Assembly (NCBI RefSeq): GCF_020524345.1
Contig: NZ_JAIVLH010000014.1
Coordinates: 62,001 to 126,000, forward strand
Direction of reading: 5' to 3'
Origin: Metabacillus niabensis
GTDB taxonomy: Bacteria; Bacillota; Bacilli; Bacillales; Bacillaceae
DNA length: 64,000 nt
This document shows positions 40,049 to 49,534 of the stretch, piece after piece. Within the stretch, counting starts at the first letter, position 1, and every line of letters begins with the position of its first letter. The notes below the pieces were generated by a model. That model did not search any database and was not told the origin of the DNA. It worked only from the letters and a program-made list of their open reading frames with translations. The position numbers and the translations under genes are program-made.

Positions 40049-40534
40049 GTGGGTCACTCTAAAAGGGGAAATGTCTGGCTAGCTGTTTCAGGTATTGTGG
40101 AGAATGAGAATGGTGAGTGGCTTGTTGTTAAAAAAAAGTATGGTGGACTAAAAGGACTTTGGTCTCTTCCTGCCGGATTTGTCGAGCAGGGTGAAACGAT
40201 TGATGAAGCAGTATTAAGAGAAATTAAAGAAGAGACAGGAATTACAGCTACCGTTAATGGAGTAGCTGGGATTAGGTCAGGTGTAATTGAAGACCGCATA
40301 AGTGATAACATGATTATTTTTTCTTTAACTGCCATAACAAAGGATATTATTATTCAAGATAAAGAGCTGGAGGAAGTAATCTTCATGCTACCAGAAGAAT
40401 TAGTCCTTAATCGTGATTCATCGAATTTGATTAAAGATTTGGCAAATAGAAATATAAAGCCGGAATTAATTAAATATGATCACTTCCATCCGGGGAATCA
40501 ATTTGGATATAGTTCTTACACTTTATTTTTGTAA
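40049..40534 (+). CDS. Nudix hydrolase
   Basis: A 161-residue Nudix protein. The Nudix box GFVEQGETIDEAVLREIKEE followed by TGI (about residues 45-67) has all required residues (G-x5-E-x7-RE-x2-EE-x-G). The start is GTG 40049; AAGGAG lies 12 nt upstream, a rather long spacing. The substrate cannot be told from sequence. A small gap separates it from yumB, with a weak hairpin (GGACAAGAGC/GCTCTTGTCC, about 39998-40022). Confidence 0.88.
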   Translation: MGHSKRGNVWLAVSGIVENENGEWLVVKKKYGGLKGLWSLPAGFVEQGETIDEAVLREIKEETGITATVNGVAGIRSGVIEDRISDNMIIFSLTAITKDIIIQDKELEEVIFMLPEELVLNRDSSNLIKDLANRNIKPELIKYDHFHPGNQFGYSSYTLFL

Positions 40535-40687
40535 TTTTCTAAAAATAAGCAAGGTAAAGAAATTCAAAGGAAATATATGTTGTATTCGCTTACATAAACA
40601 TCTGTGTTAGATTTTCTTCCTTTATTATTGTCAGAATAATTGGTATATTGTATTATAACCATTTATTTTCTAAAGGAGAGACAGTAT

Positions 40688-40813
40688 ATGAGTACAACAA
40701 CTAAGGTAGAGACGAAGGAATGTCCGTACTGTGATGGAAAAGGATATTTTCAATTGATCTTAGGTGGCTCCGAAACTTGTAATAGCTGTGAGGGAACAGG
40801 GAAGAAGTCATAA
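40688..40813 (+). CDS. yuiA: YuiA, small double-CxxC zinc-finger-like protein
   Basis: A 41-residue protein with two CxxCxGxG units: KECPYCDGKGYFQ and ETCNSCEGTGKK, the DnaJ-type zinc-ribbon pattern. SD AAAGGAGAG precedes ATG 40688. B. subtilis yuiA is likewise short and next to yuiB. The function is unknown; zinc binding is inferred. Confidence 0.85.
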   Translation: MSTTTKVETKECPYCDGKGYFQLILGGSETCNSCEGTGKKS

Positions 40814-40888
40814 AACGTTCACTTAGTTATGATTGACTGTCTATCTTTTGTTCAGTACACTAAAAATGGTGTAATGGAGGTGATAGAC

Positions 40889-41209
40889 ATGTTAAGCTTA
40901 CCTGTTTTACTTATATCAATGCTATTATTTTTAGTTTTATTTTTCGGTATTGGATTTTTATTAAATATGCTCTTACGCATGTCTTGGATTATGGCAATTG
41001 TGTACCCGATTGTCTGTATTTTTATTATAGATAATGTAAGATTTATAGAATATTTTCAAAAACCCGGTGCCTCATTTTCAGCTTTAGGAAATAAAATTCT
41101 GTCATTAGCTTTAGCTGACATACTGATTTTATCTTCAGGACTAATTGGAGCAATTCTTTCAGGCATAATCATTAAAATGCTTCGAAAAAGAGGTTACCAA
41201 ATGTTTTAA
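40889..41209 (+). CDS. yuiB: YuiB, small membrane protein
   Basis: A 106-residue protein with three hydrophobic segments (about 4-25, 29-47, 70-98). ATG 40889 follows GGAGGTGAT at 8 nt; the longer frame from 40829 has no SD. It sits between yuiA and yuiC as in B. subtilis. The function is unknown. Confidence 0.82.
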   Translation: MLSLPVLLISMLLFLVLFFGIGFLLNMLLRMSWIMAIVYPIVCIFIIDNVRFIEYFQKPGASFSALGNKILSLALADILILSSGLIGAILSGIIIKMLRKRGYQMF

Positions 41210-41217
41210 TAACATAA

Positions 41218-41264
41218 CAAAAGGGCTGATCATCAACAATGTGAAGATCAGCCCTTTTGTTGCG
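41218..41264 (+). terminator. Terminator after yuiB
   Basis: Stem CAAAAGGGCTGATC / GATCAGCCCTTTTG, a perfect 14-bp pair. Confidence 0.9.
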
Positions 41265-41385
41265 TTTTTTTAAAAAAATAAGGGAGGGGCTTTCAAACTG
41301 GTAAAGTATGTTTCCTGTTAAAAATGAATATTTCCTCAACAAATTGGGAACGAATAGATTTGTGAGAGGAGTGAATAGGGAAGAT

Positions 41386-42084
41386 ATGATCAGTATAAAA
41401 AGAGTGTGTAGAAGGCTTTTCATGTCGATATTATTTCTTTGTGCACTAACTACAACTTTTGAAGTTATATCCGGAGTAGAAGCAAAAGATGTGGTCAAAT
41501 GGTATGCTAAAGATCATGCAGTTGGTGAAGAAAGTGGTACATTTCGTGTTTTAGGTCTCACATTTAAGACAATGAATAGTGAACCAACTGTCCAAACAAA
41601 GATATCTTCACGTGTTGAGGCGGTAAATCAAGATATGTCATTAGAAGAGGCTATTGATTGGTCACAATACCCGGTGAAAAAAGTAGTGGCTACAGGATAT
41701 ACAGCGGGTGTAGAATCAACAGGTAAAAGCCCTAATCATCCAAGCTATGGAATTACATATTCAGGTGTTAAAGTAAAACGTGACCTATATTCAACGGTTG
41801 CAGCTGATTTAGACGTATTCCCTTTAGGGACAATCATCTTCATTCCTGGATATGGCTATGGAGTTGTAGCTGATAAAGGTGGAGCAATTAAAGGGAACCG
41901 ATTGGATCTCTATTATGAAACAGTAAAAGACGTATATAATAGCTGGGGAAAAAAACAATTGGATGTTTATGTTGTACAAATGGGTGAGGGAACATTAACA
42001 GAAGAACAATTGAAAAATTTAAATGAAGAAGAATCTATGCAGGTATTTAGGCAAAAATATATAAAAAGTAAAACAAAAAGCTAA
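41386..42084 (+). CDS. yuiC: 3D-domain cell-wall enzyme YuiC
   Basis: A 232-residue exported protein with a hydrophobic signal segment near residues 11-32. The 3D domain at the C-terminus contains the three Asp residues: [23 protein letters not shown] and NRLDLYYE. In B. subtilis YuiC was shown to be an MltA-like lytic enzyme linked to stationary-phase survival. The start is uncertain: ATG 41386 has GGGAAG upstream, and a longer frame begins at 41308. Confidence 0.85.
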   Translation: MISIKRVCRRLFMSILFLCALTTTFEVISGVEAKDVVKWYAKDHAVGEESGTFRVLGLTFKTMNSEPTVQTKISSRVEAVNQDMSLEEAIDWSQYPVKKVVATGYTAGVESTGKSPNHPSYGITYSGVKVKRDLYSTVAADLDVFPLGTIIFIPGYGYGVVADKGGAIKGNRLDLYYETVKDVYNSWGKKQLDVYVVQMGEGTLTEEQLKNLNEEESMQVFRQKYIKSKTKS

Positions 42085-42108
42085 TGGCACGCAGCCACTA
42101 GCTTTTTT
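42075..42108. terminator. Terminator after yuiC
   Basis: Stem AAAAAGCTA / TAGCTTTTTT with an inner TGGC/GCCA hairpin. It overlaps the last codons of yuiC and lies before the yuiD end. Confidence 0.88.
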
Positions 42109-42140
42109 TATGTATAAATCATTTCGTTTTAGCCCTGAAT

Positions 42141-42620
42141 CTACATCATAAAAAGATAATGTAATAATAATGCAAGTAATATACCTGTTAATCCCCCAAA
42201 AAATACTTCAATTGGTTGATGACCAAGCAGTTCTTTTAATTTTTTTTGTTTATCCTGCTCAGCCTTTTTAGGCCAAACCTTTGCTTCTTCAACGAATTTA
42301 TTGAAATCTAATACAAGCTGATTAAGTACAGTCGCTTGCTCACCAGCATGTCTTCTGACTCCGGTTGCATCAAACATGGTAATAATGGCGAATACAGCCG
42401 AAATAGCAAAGATGGAGGAATCCAGGCCATGATCAAGTGCAACACCTGTTGAAAGGGCAGTAACAGCTGCTGAATGCGAACTCGGCATTCCTCCTGTACT
42501 CGTGATTAAAGACCAATCCAATTTTTTGGAAACAATAAAGTAGATCGGAACTTTAACGAATTGTGCAAAGAAAATAGCCGCCAGAGAAGCGAGTAAGGGA
42601 AAATTATATAGTAATTCCAA
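42141..42620 (-). CDS. yuiD: YuiD, divergent PAP2-like (DUF212) membrane protein
   Basis: A 159-residue membrane protein of the acid phosphatase/vanadium haloperoxidase-related family. The motif GGMPSSHSAAVTALSTGVAL (about 37-56) and FDATGVRRHAGEQA are family landmarks. TTG 42620 is chosen since AAAGGAG lies 8 nt before it and the length then matches B. subtilis YuiD. The substrate is unknown. Confidence 0.88.
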   Translation of the reverse strand: MELLYNFPLLASLAAIFFAQFVKVPIYFIVSKKLDWSLITSTGGMPSSHSAAVTALSTGVALDHGLDSSIFAISAVFAIITMFDATGVRRHAGEQATVLNQLVLDFNKFVEEAKVWPKKAEQDKQKKLKELLGHQPIEVFFGGLTGILLALLLHYLFMM

Positions 42621-42922
42621 TGTTATGCTCCTTTCATTCTGCATTCTAACGAGGTATTTATCTATTTAAACAGAGTGATTGGAGTCATTTCACCTTGATC
42701 TAATGCCCTAGATTCAACATCATAAAACCTCTCTAAACTGTAAATAGATAGAAAAATGGGATAAAAAGATTTTCTTCATTATAGCATATAACCATCCTGC
42801 ATCTTCTACTCATGAAAAGAATTTGTTTAGAAAACCTTTTTCACTTATTCTTTTACACCTTATTATACTTTTTAAACTTTGTGCTTTAAAATGAAACTGT
42901 ATACATATATGGAGGTGCAGAG
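42621..42922. other. yuiD/pepA divergent gap
   Basis: A 302-bp AT-rich gap between divergent genes; no ORF, strong hairpin or recognised operator was seen. Confidence 0.4.
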
Positions 42923-44431
42923 ATGATATTTAAAGTACATCATCAATTAGAGCAAATCAAAGATCAAGAAACACTTGTTATTGGACTATATCAAAAAACA
43001 AGCAAACTAATAGGGTTAGCTGGTGAGATCGATGAACAACTCCAAGGTGATCTATCTCAGTTATTAAAAGACGGAGACCTGCAAACAAAATACAAATTAA
43101 TTACTAAGCTACATACCCTGGGGAAGCATTCTTTTAAACGTATTTACTTTGTTGGATTGGGAAAAGAGGAGAACCTAACCTTTGATCGATTAAAGAGAGC
43201 ATTTGGAGAGTTATTTCAAACTCTTCAAAAGGCAAAACATCAAAGTATTGCCATTGCACTGGATTCTTTTCGTAATGAAGAAAATGACACAAATGATATT
43301 GCCCACGCTCTTTCAGAGGCTTCTGTCCTCGCGACATATAAAATTTTAGATTATAAGCTAAAATCTAATGAACCTGAAAAAAAGATTGAAACGGTTTATA
43401 TCTTTTCAGAGAATGGAAAACTGGATGAAATAAAATCAAGTCTCGAGGTTGGCTATGCATTTGGGACAGGTACAAACAGTGCAAGAACACTGACGAATAT
43501 GCCACCTAATCTGTTAACAGCGACAGAATTAGCCTCGTATTCTGTAGAGCTTGCGAAGAGATACAATTTTGAGTATGAGATTCTTGAAAAGGAAGATATG
43601 GAGCGTCTTGGGATGGGGGCTCTGTTAGCTGTCAACAAAGGATCAGAAGAGCTTCCAAAAATGATTGTGTTAAAGTATCAAGGAAAAGAAGAATGGAAAG
43701 ATGTTATTGGACTTGTTGGAAAAGGAATTACTTATGATACGGGTGGTTACTCTATCAAACCTAAGGATGGAATTGTTGGCATGAAAACAGATATGGGTGG
43801 TGCCGCAGCAGTACTTGGAGCAATGGAGATTATTGGTGAAACAAGGCCTGAGCAAAATGTTGTAGCTGTTATTCCATCAACAGACAATATGATTAGTGGA
43901 GGAGCATTTAAGCCCGATGATGTCATTGTTTCTTTAAGCGGTAAAACGATTGAGGTCCTAAATACAGATGCAGAAGGTCGTTTGGCTCTAGCAGACGGCA
44001 TTACATATGCTAAATTCCATGGAGCGAATTACTTAGTTGATGTAGCCACATTAACAGGGGGAGTCATCATTGCTTTAGGAACTGAAACGACTGGTGCTAT
44101 GACAAATAATGAAGAGATGTTTGAACAAGTTCTTCAAGCATCACATGAATGTGATGAGCCTGTTTGGCGTTTGCCGATTTCGGAAAACGATAAAAAAAGA
44201 GTTCGAAATAGTAAAATGGCTGATCTGAATAATTCACCCGGTCGAGAAGGGCATGCAATAATGGCAGGAACTTTTATTGGTGAATTTGCTGAACATACAC
44301 CATGGGTACATCTTGATATTGCGGGGACAGCAACAACGTCAAAAGAAAGCGAACTTGGTCCATCAGGGGCAACAGGTGTAATGGCGAGAACATTAGCAAC
44401 ATTTGTTGAGAGGTTTGAAGTTGGTCAATAA
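42923..44431 (+). CDS. pepA: Leucyl aminopeptidase (M17)
   Basis: A 502-residue two-metal aminopeptidase. The M17 signature [13 protein letters not shown] (about 345-357) and the metal-binding [15 protein letters not shown] and [10 protein letters not shown] (about 270-295) are present. Note [10 protein letters not shown]: most M17 enzymes have F and D at nearby positions (TFDTGG), a conservative change. SD GGAGGTG precedes the ATG. It hydrolyses N-terminal residues from peptides in the cytoplasm. Confidence 0.94.
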   Translation: MIFKVHHQLEQIKDQETLVIGLYQKTSKLIGLAGEIDEQLQGDLSQLLKDGDLQTKYKLITKLHTLGKHSFKRIYFVGLGKEENLTFDRLKRAFGELFQTLQKAKHQSIAIALDSFRNEENDTNDIAHALSEASVLATYKILDYKLKSNEPEKKIETVYIFSENGKLDEIKSSLEVGYAFGTGTNSARTLTNMPPNLLTATELASYSVELAKRYNFEYEILEKEDMERLGMGALLAVNKGSEELPKMIVLKYQGKEEWKDVIGLVGKGITYDTGGYSIKPKDGIVGMKTDMGGAAAVLGAMEIIGETRPEQNVVAVIPSTDNMISGGAFKPDDVIVSLSGKTIEVLNTDAEGRLALADGITYAKFHGANYLVDVATLTGGVIIALGTETTGAMTNNEEMFEQVLQASHECDEPVWRLPISENDKKRVRNSKMADLNNSPGREGHAIMAGTFIGEFAEHTPWVHLDIAGTATTSKESELGPSGATGVMARTLATFVERFEVGQ

Positions 44432-44463
44432 CAGTATTTAAGTATAGATAATTTGGTGGCGAA

Positions 44464-44513
44464 CACGAGTGGCAGTTACTTACAAGATGTATCTGTCACT
44501 CGTGATATTTTTA
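44464..44513. terminator. Bidirectional hairpin between pepA and the KAS III gene
   Basis: Stem CACGAGT / ACTCGTG plus inner GCAGTTAC-type pairing and an ATATTTTTAC tail. Confidence 0.7.
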
Positions 44514-44521
44514 CACGTCTA

Positions 44522-45508
44522 TTAATATTTGAATAACATGGATACTAATTGGTATCCGGAACCGATTGTCCAAAATAAAATATAATCCCCTCTTTTAACA
44601 GTTCCCCTATTTATTGCTTCGTGTAAGGCCAAAAACGGGCTGGAGGTACCCGTATATCCGAACCGATCACCAACATAAACAATTTGTTTATCATGTATGT
44701 CAAATTTCTCTTGTATTTTTAAAATATTAGCTAAAGAAAATTGAGAAAAGCAATAACAACTGATATCACTTGCTTGTAAATTATGACGATCCAATAGTTT
44801 TTGGATCATTTCATAAGTAGGAGGCAGGGCGATATTACCATCAAAAGGGAGCCACTTGATATACTTTCCTGGTTCCTTGTTTTTGAGAACATTGGTTAAG
44901 CCTTTTGCGGGATATAAAATTTTATCCTTATTAATCGAGTCTGTAAAATAAATGGAGTCAATAAACCCTGTTTCAACATCCGTTTTTTCTAATATAACAG
45001 CAGCCGCTGCATCACCATAATTTGAAAATGTTATTTCATCTTCAGGATCGCTAATGATAGAGTTATAATCTGACCCAACTATTAAGGCAGTTTTGATATT
45101 CTTACTTGTTAACATATACCTTGATGTATAATCGACAGCGACAGTCATACCGGCGCAATTGGCATTTGAATCTAATAGAATGGTTTGTGAACCAGCCCCA
45201 ATAGCATCGTGTAAATATGTTGCATTTGTAGGAAATGTGTATTCAGGAATTTGTGATGAGAACATAATTAAATCAATATCTTTTCCACTCATTTTAGCTC
45301 TAGTAAGAACCCGTTTGGCTGCTTCAATTGCCATCGTTAAACTATTCTCATCTGGATTATCAATGAAATAACGTTTTTTTCTTCCCATATGATCAAGAAA
45401 CCGTGTAATATCTTTTTCTCTCTGTTGAAAATGATTGATAAAATATGTGTTATCAACCACTTTTGTTGGGTGATAAATATCAACAGAATGTATTTTTACG
45501 TATTGCAA
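44522..45508 (-). CDS. Atypical beta-ketoacyl-ACP synthase III-like protein
   Basis: A 328-residue FabH-like thiolase-fold protein. The nucleophile Cys is in SNANCAGMTVAV (about residue 113). The usual HQAN motif corresponds to SLAN in CFSQFSLANILKI, so the His is replaced. The usual NTS(A) motif corresponds to GYTGTSSP, so the Asn is replaced. Loss of the decarboxylation pair suggests a non-decarboxylating acyltransferase or thiolase-type role. The start is TTG after GGGGG. It follows the STAS-like gene, with a terminator between, and both lie downstream of a c-di-GMP riboswitch. This unit is absent between pepA and yuiF in B. subtilis. Confidence 0.85.
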   Translation of the reverse strand: MQYVKIHSVDIYHPTKVVDNTYFINHFQQREKDITRFLDHMGRKKRYFIDNPDENSLTMAIEAAKRVLTRAKMSGKDIDLIMFSSQIPEYTFPTNATYLHDAIGAGSQTILLDSNANCAGMTVAVDYTSRYMLTSKNIKTALIVGSDYNSIISDPEDEITFSNYGDAAAAVILEKTDVETGFIDSIYFTDSINKDKILYPAKGLTNVLKNKEPGKYIKWLPFDGNIALPPTYEMIQKLLDRHNLQASDISCYCFSQFSLANILKIQEKFDIHDKQIVYVGDRFGYTGTSSPFLALHEAINRGTVKRGDYILFWTIGSGYQLVSMLFKY

Positions 45509-45533
45509 AGTGTATTCCCCCTATATGTGTGAA

Positions 45534-45578
45534 ATAAAAAAGAGGATGAGTCAAGGTATAGTACGTTGATTCATCCTG
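45534..45578 (-). terminator. Terminator between the STAS-like and KAS III genes
   Basis: On the minus strand: AGGATGAATCA / TTGACTCATCCT followed by CTTTTTTATTT. It should reduce read-through into the KAS III gene. Confidence 0.8.
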
Positions 45579-45585
45579 AAAGTTA

Positions 45586-45933
45586 TTAACCCTCTAATAT
45601 TTCAGCATTGGTTAATCCTGTATTTTTTGCAAGGCGATTTAATTGAAGTTTTAAAACTGGATTTTGTTTAATTTTAAAAATAACTTTTTTGAATCCGGCT
45701 TCCTTATACATCTTGTAGGAATTTTCTAAGCTTGGAATCATTTCTTGTTTAAGAAGGTCCATATAAGAACAATCGATCTCTAGAGTAAAAACAGGAGCGT
45801 TAATAGCTGAAACCTCTTTTTGATAATCTCTGACAAAATTTTGCACATCTGTTGGAGTAAATGTACCGCCAATATACATTTCCACAATTTTTGCACCATG
45901 ATTTACTTTAATTTCATAACTACCTTTTGACAT
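45586..45933 (-). CDS. Small STAS-like protein in the c-di-GMP riboswitch unit
   Basis: A 115-residue protein. The pattern KIVEMYIGGTFTPTDVQNFV, then VFTLEIDCSYMD, then ENSYKMYKEAGFKKVIFKI, is like STAS or SpoIIAA-like folds (strand-G-x-[LF]-T-x-x-[DE], strand-[IL]-D-x-S, helix, strand). SD AGAGGAG precedes ATG 45933. It is the first gene after the riboswitch. No function is known; the fold assignment is a pattern judgement. Confidence 0.65.
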   Translation of the reverse strand: MSKGSYEIKVNHGAKIVEMYIGGTFTPTDVQNFVRDYQKEVSAINAPVFTLEIDCSYMDLLKQEMIPSLENSYKMYKEAGFKKVIFKIKQNPVLKLQLNRLAKNTGLTNAEILEG

Positions 45934-45998
45934 TGTATGTCTCCTCTCTTTTGTAGCGAGGATCTAAGATGAACAACCAAGAAGGGAATAAAATTAGC

Positions 45999-46082
45999 AT
46001 TTGCAACTTGGCAGTCATAGCGTTTGCCTTAGACCCATAGTTTTGCGTCCTTATTTTTCAATAAGTTTGCCGTTTTATAGCC
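45999..46082 (-). promoter_or_regulatory. Cyclic di-GMP-I (GEMM) riboswitch
   Basis: Read on the minus strand the order is ACGGCAAACTTATTGAAAAA (P2 with GAAA-type loop), AATAAGGACGCAAAACTATG, then GGGTCTAAGGC, then GCTATGACTGCCAAGTT. GGCAAAC, GGACGCAAA, GGGTCTAAG and TATGACTGCC are the conserved GEMM-I blocks. P3 forms AACTaTGG/CCAAGTT with the conserved bulged A, and GTC/GAC around the tetraloop receptor. It lies 66 nt before the STAS-like gene. No clear terminator follows the aptamer, so the output mode is open. Confidence 0.92.
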
Positions 46083-46338
46083 AAAAATTACTAATGTTAA
46101 ACTTGACCAGTGTTTATATCGGACAAACTGGAAGGATTTTAATATAAAAAGGTAAAGATTTATTAAATAAAGAAGATGTAAGGGTTTTTATTTTAATTAG
46201 GTGCCGGAGACTTGTATGGTTTAAAATTAATATCTTGATATACTAATTGACAGATTTCAACCAAATATGTTAAGTTTAATTCCGATGTTTTATTTCTCTA
46301 CTATATTAGCAAACTAAAGGATTTTGGGGGTATTGACG

Positions 46339-47673
46339 GTGAATGCAGTCATAATAGCAGTAATTGTTATGCTGATTTTAAGTTTATTAAGAATAAATGT
46401 TGTTTTTGCTCTTGTGATTGGAGCTTTAATAGGTGGTCTAACAGGTGGTTTAGGGTTATCCGCAACGATTGAGACATTTACAAACGGATTAGGTGGAAAT
46501 GCTACTGTAGCGCTTAGTTATGCCTTACTAGGAGCATTTGCTGTTGCACTAACGAAAACAGGATTACCTGATGCGATGGTTTCTAGTGTGATAAAAATTG
46601 TTGGTCGTGAGGGAGAAACGAGAAGAAAAACGTTGTCTAAGGCACTTATTGTATTTTTAATCTTAATGATGGCAATCTTTTCTCAAAATCTGGTACCGGT
46701 ACATATTGCATTTATCCCGGTGCTTATCCCACCCCTTTTGAAAGTTTTGAATCAGCTTGAAGTAGATCGCCGATTAATTGCAGCAGTTATGACATTTGGA
46801 TTAATTACGCCATATATGTTTTTACCTGTTGGGTTTGGAGCCATCTTTCACGGGATCATGCAAACGAATATGCAGGAGAGTGGATTAACTGTTTCCTTAT
46901 CTTCTATTCCAACAGCAATGGCCATCCCGGCTATTGGCATGGTGTGTGGCCTGCTTATTGCAGTGTTCATTACTTATCGTAAAAAAAGACAATATGAAAC
47001 CCGTGAAATATCAGGGCAACAAGTGACACAAGTGTATACAAAAAGAAGTATTACTATTGCTGTTCTCGCCATATTAGTATCACTCTCTGTTCAACTCTTT
47101 TTATCTCAAAAGCTTGAGGTTGAAGGGATGATTTTTGGTGCGTTAGCCGGCTTAAGTATATTATATATTGGTGGTGTACTAAAGCGTCATGAAGCAGATG
47201 CAATGATGACAAACGGAATGAAGATGATGGCCTTTATTGGCTTCGTTATGATTACAGCATCAGGATTTGCTAGTGTGCTAAAAGAAACTGGACATGTTGA
47301 AAAGCTTGTAGAAGATGCTGCCGGGCTAATTAATGGTAATCAGGCACTTGGTGCATTGTTAATGTTAATTGTTGGTCTTCTCATCACAATGGGGATTGGT
47401 TCATCCTTTTCAACAATTCCTATTATCACGACTATTTTCGTTCCACTATGTCTGGAGTTAGGATTTAGCCCAATGGCAACAATTGCAATAGTAGGAACAG
47501 CCGCAGCCCTTGGAGATGCAGGCTCACCTGCATCTGACAGTACACTTGGCCCAACATCTGGTTTAGCTGCAGATGGAAATCATCATCATATTTGGGATAC
47601 ATGTGTGCCGACCTTTGTTCACTATAATATTCCACTTATTATTTTCGGTTGGATCGCAGCTATCATACTATAG
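46339..47673 (+). CDS. yuiF: YuiF, putative Na+/H+ antiporter or amino-acid permease family protein
   Basis: A 444-residue membrane protein with about 11-12 helices, related to the NhaC/GntP-like ion transporter superfamily. Segment [18 protein letters not shown] near the C-terminus is a likely ion or substrate site. The start is GTG 46339, 8 nt after GGGGG, giving MNAV as in the B. subtilis homologue. The substrate is not established. Confidence 0.88.
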   Translation: MNAVIIAVIVMLILSLLRINVVFALVIGALIGGLTGGLGLSATIETFTNGLGGNATVALSYALLGAFAVALTKTGLPDAMVSSVIKIVGREGETRRKTLSKALIVFLILMMAIFSQNLVPVHIAFIPVLIPPLLKVLNQLEVDRRLIAAVMTFGLITPYMFLPVGFGAIFHGIMQTNMQESGLTVSLSSIPTAMAIPAIGMVCGLLIAVFITYRKKRQYETREISGQQVTQVYTKRSITIAVLAILVSLSVQLFLSQKLEVEGMIFGALAGLSILYIGGVLKRHEADAMMTNGMKMMAFIGFVMITASGFASVLKETGHVEKLVEDAAGLINGNQALGALLMLIVGLLITMGIGSSFSTIPIITTIFVPLCLELGFSPMATIAIVGTAAALGDAGSPASDSTLGPTSGLAADGNHHHIWDTCVPTFVHYNIPLIIFGWIAAIIL

Positions 47674-47684
47674 AAGAACATAAA

Positions 47685-47720
47685 GAAAAAACTTGGTTTT
47701 ACTTTACCAAGTTTTTTTTT
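47685..47720. terminator. Terminator after yuiF
   Basis: Stem AAAAAACTTGG / CCAAGTTTTTTTT; also overlaps the end of the small minus-strand gene. Confidence 0.9.
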
Positions 47721-47866
47721 AATATATGTAAATGTTCCACCAATTCTTCGTCATCCCATCCAAGTATCGACTCCATCAATTCGGGATGGTGCTCCAGTAT
47801 CTCTCTCTCGAATGCTTCTCTATCTTTTATGTCTAAGAAATATTTTTTTACAACTAATGTTTTCAT
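47699..47866 (-). CDS. Small hypothetical protein
   Basis: A 55-residue acidic helical protein (MKTLVVKKYFLDIKDREAF start; later HPELMESILGWDDEELVEHL). ATG 47866 follows AGAGGTGTG at 8 nt. The frame extends upstream to 47920 without an SD. No family was recognised. A clear SD supports it as real. Confidence 0.55.
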   Translation of the reverse strand: MKTLVVKKYFLDIKDREAFEREILEHHPELMESILGWDDEELVEHLHILKKNLVK

Positions 47867-48112
47867 ATTCACACCTCTTTCATATACTCTACTATTTTTA
47901 TAACCAAAACTAGTAAACATTATACATATAATAGAACAGAATAGTAAAAAATATGAATCTGATTTATTTCGACAAAGTCTTTTCTTGTTTAACCTAATTT
48001 ATCCATTGTATGATGATACTAGACTATCTGTATCTTATAGAATCAATATTCTTTTGATAGATAAGCTATTGATTAAGCTAACAAGTAAAGTACTTCTTAG
48101 GAGGGTGTTATC

Positions 48113-48658
48113 GTGTCTTGGATAAAAAAGCATAAGTGGATAATAGCTAGTGTAGTAGTTGTTGCTGTTTGTTTCGGATTTTTAGGGTATATTCTTTATG
48201 ATATGTTGAATCAAAAAACAACTCCAACAACTGCACAGAAGGTAGAAGACGTTGAAGAAAGCGCGAAAACTCCAGAGGAGGTTGTATCTGAAGAAGTAGT
48301 ATTGAGTAAAAACCCGTTTGGAAGTGAGCAGGCATCTTTATCTGAAGGTGATATTCTTAATTATATGCACGGAATGTCTCATCAAAAGGTAATTGCAGAT
48401 GAAAAGTGGCTACATTACGAAATGACAGATGAGCGAATCTTGTTTCTATTCAATGTTGTAGAAAATGGTCAATATGAACATGAGGAAGTAATGATGGACA
48501 TATTAACCCGCTGGAAGGAAGGCGATTTCTCACAAGCTGATGAAGATCACAATGTCATCTGGAACATTCAAGGAGGAACAATCGGAAAAGCTACCGGTAT
48601 CATGTCCGAAGAACAAGAGCAACAATACTTAGAAAGATATGATGAAAGTATTAAATAA
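48113..48658 (+). CDS. Membrane-anchored protein resembling DUF6241
   Basis: A 181-residue protein with an N-terminal membrane helix (about 9-31), a Thr/Glu-rich linker (about 37-65) and an extracytoplasmic domain. The segment LNYMHGMSHQKVIADEKWLH then MTDERILFLFNVV is like the DUF6241 family; this is recalled and unverified. The start is GTG 48113 after AGGAGGGTG. The function is unknown. Confidence 0.7.
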   Translation: MSWIKKHKWIIASVVVVAVCFGFLGYILYDMLNQKTTPTTAQKVEDVEESAKTPEEVVSEEVVLSKNPFGSEQASLSEGDILNYMHGMSHQKVIADEKWLHYEMTDERILFLFNVVENGQYEHEEVMMDILTRWKEGDFSQADEDHNVIWNIQGGTIGKATGIMSEEQEQQYLERYDESIK

Positions 48659-48799
48659 ATAGAGCAATGCACTTTATATTGTTTTTCTTAAGGATTTCTA
48701 TAAAGATTGTTGCATTTGAATAATAATTTAACTCTATAGTGGAGCGCAATGGAACGAACTAATTTTCACCTTTACTGCATTAAAAACACAAGGTTTTAT

Positions 48800-48832
48800 A
48801 AAAAGCCTTCGTCATTGACAAAGGCTTTTTAT
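48800..48832 (-). terminator. Terminator after bioY
   Basis: Stem AAAAGCCTT / AAGGCTTTTT just past the bioY stop; A-rich plus-strand flank gives the minus-strand T tail. Confidence 0.85.
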
Positions 48833-48835
48833 AAA

Positions 48836-49423
48836 TTAAGCAGCAATTCTTTTATTAACAGCCTTCGTCACAGCATAATAAATACGGGGAGCAAGCAGTG
48901 CGCCTAAAACTGTAAAAGCAACATCTTTCACAATAAACCATGCCATAACTCCCCAAGCAGCACCGTATGACATCGGAACATTCAACCATACATTTAAGGC
49001 AAGCCACATATACGTTGTCCCGACAATATAAATAAGAACAATTCCTACAAATGAGGCAGCCATGAAAACAGTCAGTTTCTTTTCTTTACTAACCTCCAGA
49101 ATTTTACCGGCTGCATAAGCGGCAATAATATAAGATAAAATAAATCCGCCGGTGCTTTGGAAAATCACACTAATTCCACCGCTAAACTGAGCGAAAACAG
49201 GCGCGCCTGCAATTCCAACTAATGCGTAAATAATCATTGACAATGCACCAAGCCTGCTTCCTAATAAAAGCCCTGCTAATATACAGAAAAAAGGCTGCAT
49301 TGATAATGGAACACCTGCTACTTGAAGAAATGGCGCCCAAGAAGTAATATTAGCACCAATAGCCATTAGTGCTGCAAACATACCGACTAATGAAATATCG
49401 TATGTAGTTAATTTTCGTGTCAT
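48836..49423 (-). CDS. bioY: Biotin transporter BioY
   Basis: A 195-residue membrane protein with about six helices. It is the S-component of the energy-coupling-factor biotin importer. The GGxxGY-like family region appears in GAPVFAQFSGGISVIFQSTGG (about 71-91). SD AAGGGGG precedes ATG 49423. A BirA operator lies upstream, so it is likely repressed when biotin is sufficient. In B. subtilis this gene is yuiG. Confidence 0.92.
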   Translation of the reverse strand: MTRKLTTYDISLVGMFAALMAIGANITSWAPFLQVAGVPLSMQPFFCILAGLLLGSRLGALSMIIYALVGIAGAPVFAQFSGGISVIFQSTGGFILSYIIAAYAAGKILEVSKEKKLTVFMAASFVGIVLIYIVGTTYMWLALNVWLNVPMSYGAAWGVMAWFIVKDVAFTVLGALLAPRIYYAVTKAVNKRIAA

Positions 49424-49480
49424 TGTATTTCCCCCTTCTAAACAAATCCTTAAAAAAAGAATAATATAATCCAGAAAAGA

Positions 49481-49511
49481 TTGTCAACTTATTTTTAACG
49501 AAAGTTAACAT
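49481..49511. promoter_or_regulatory. BirA operator overlapping the bioY promoter
   Basis: TTGTCAAC, 15 bp, GTTAACAT: the spaced dyad of the Bacillus biotin repressor (TTGTTAAC-N15-GTTAACAA). On the minus strand the left half contains a TTGACA -35, with TATATTAT about 13-15 bp downstream. BirA binding would block bioY transcription; yuiH, divergent, may also be affected. Confidence 0.8.
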
Positions 49512-49534
49512 AATGGAGTGATGGAGGTATTGTC

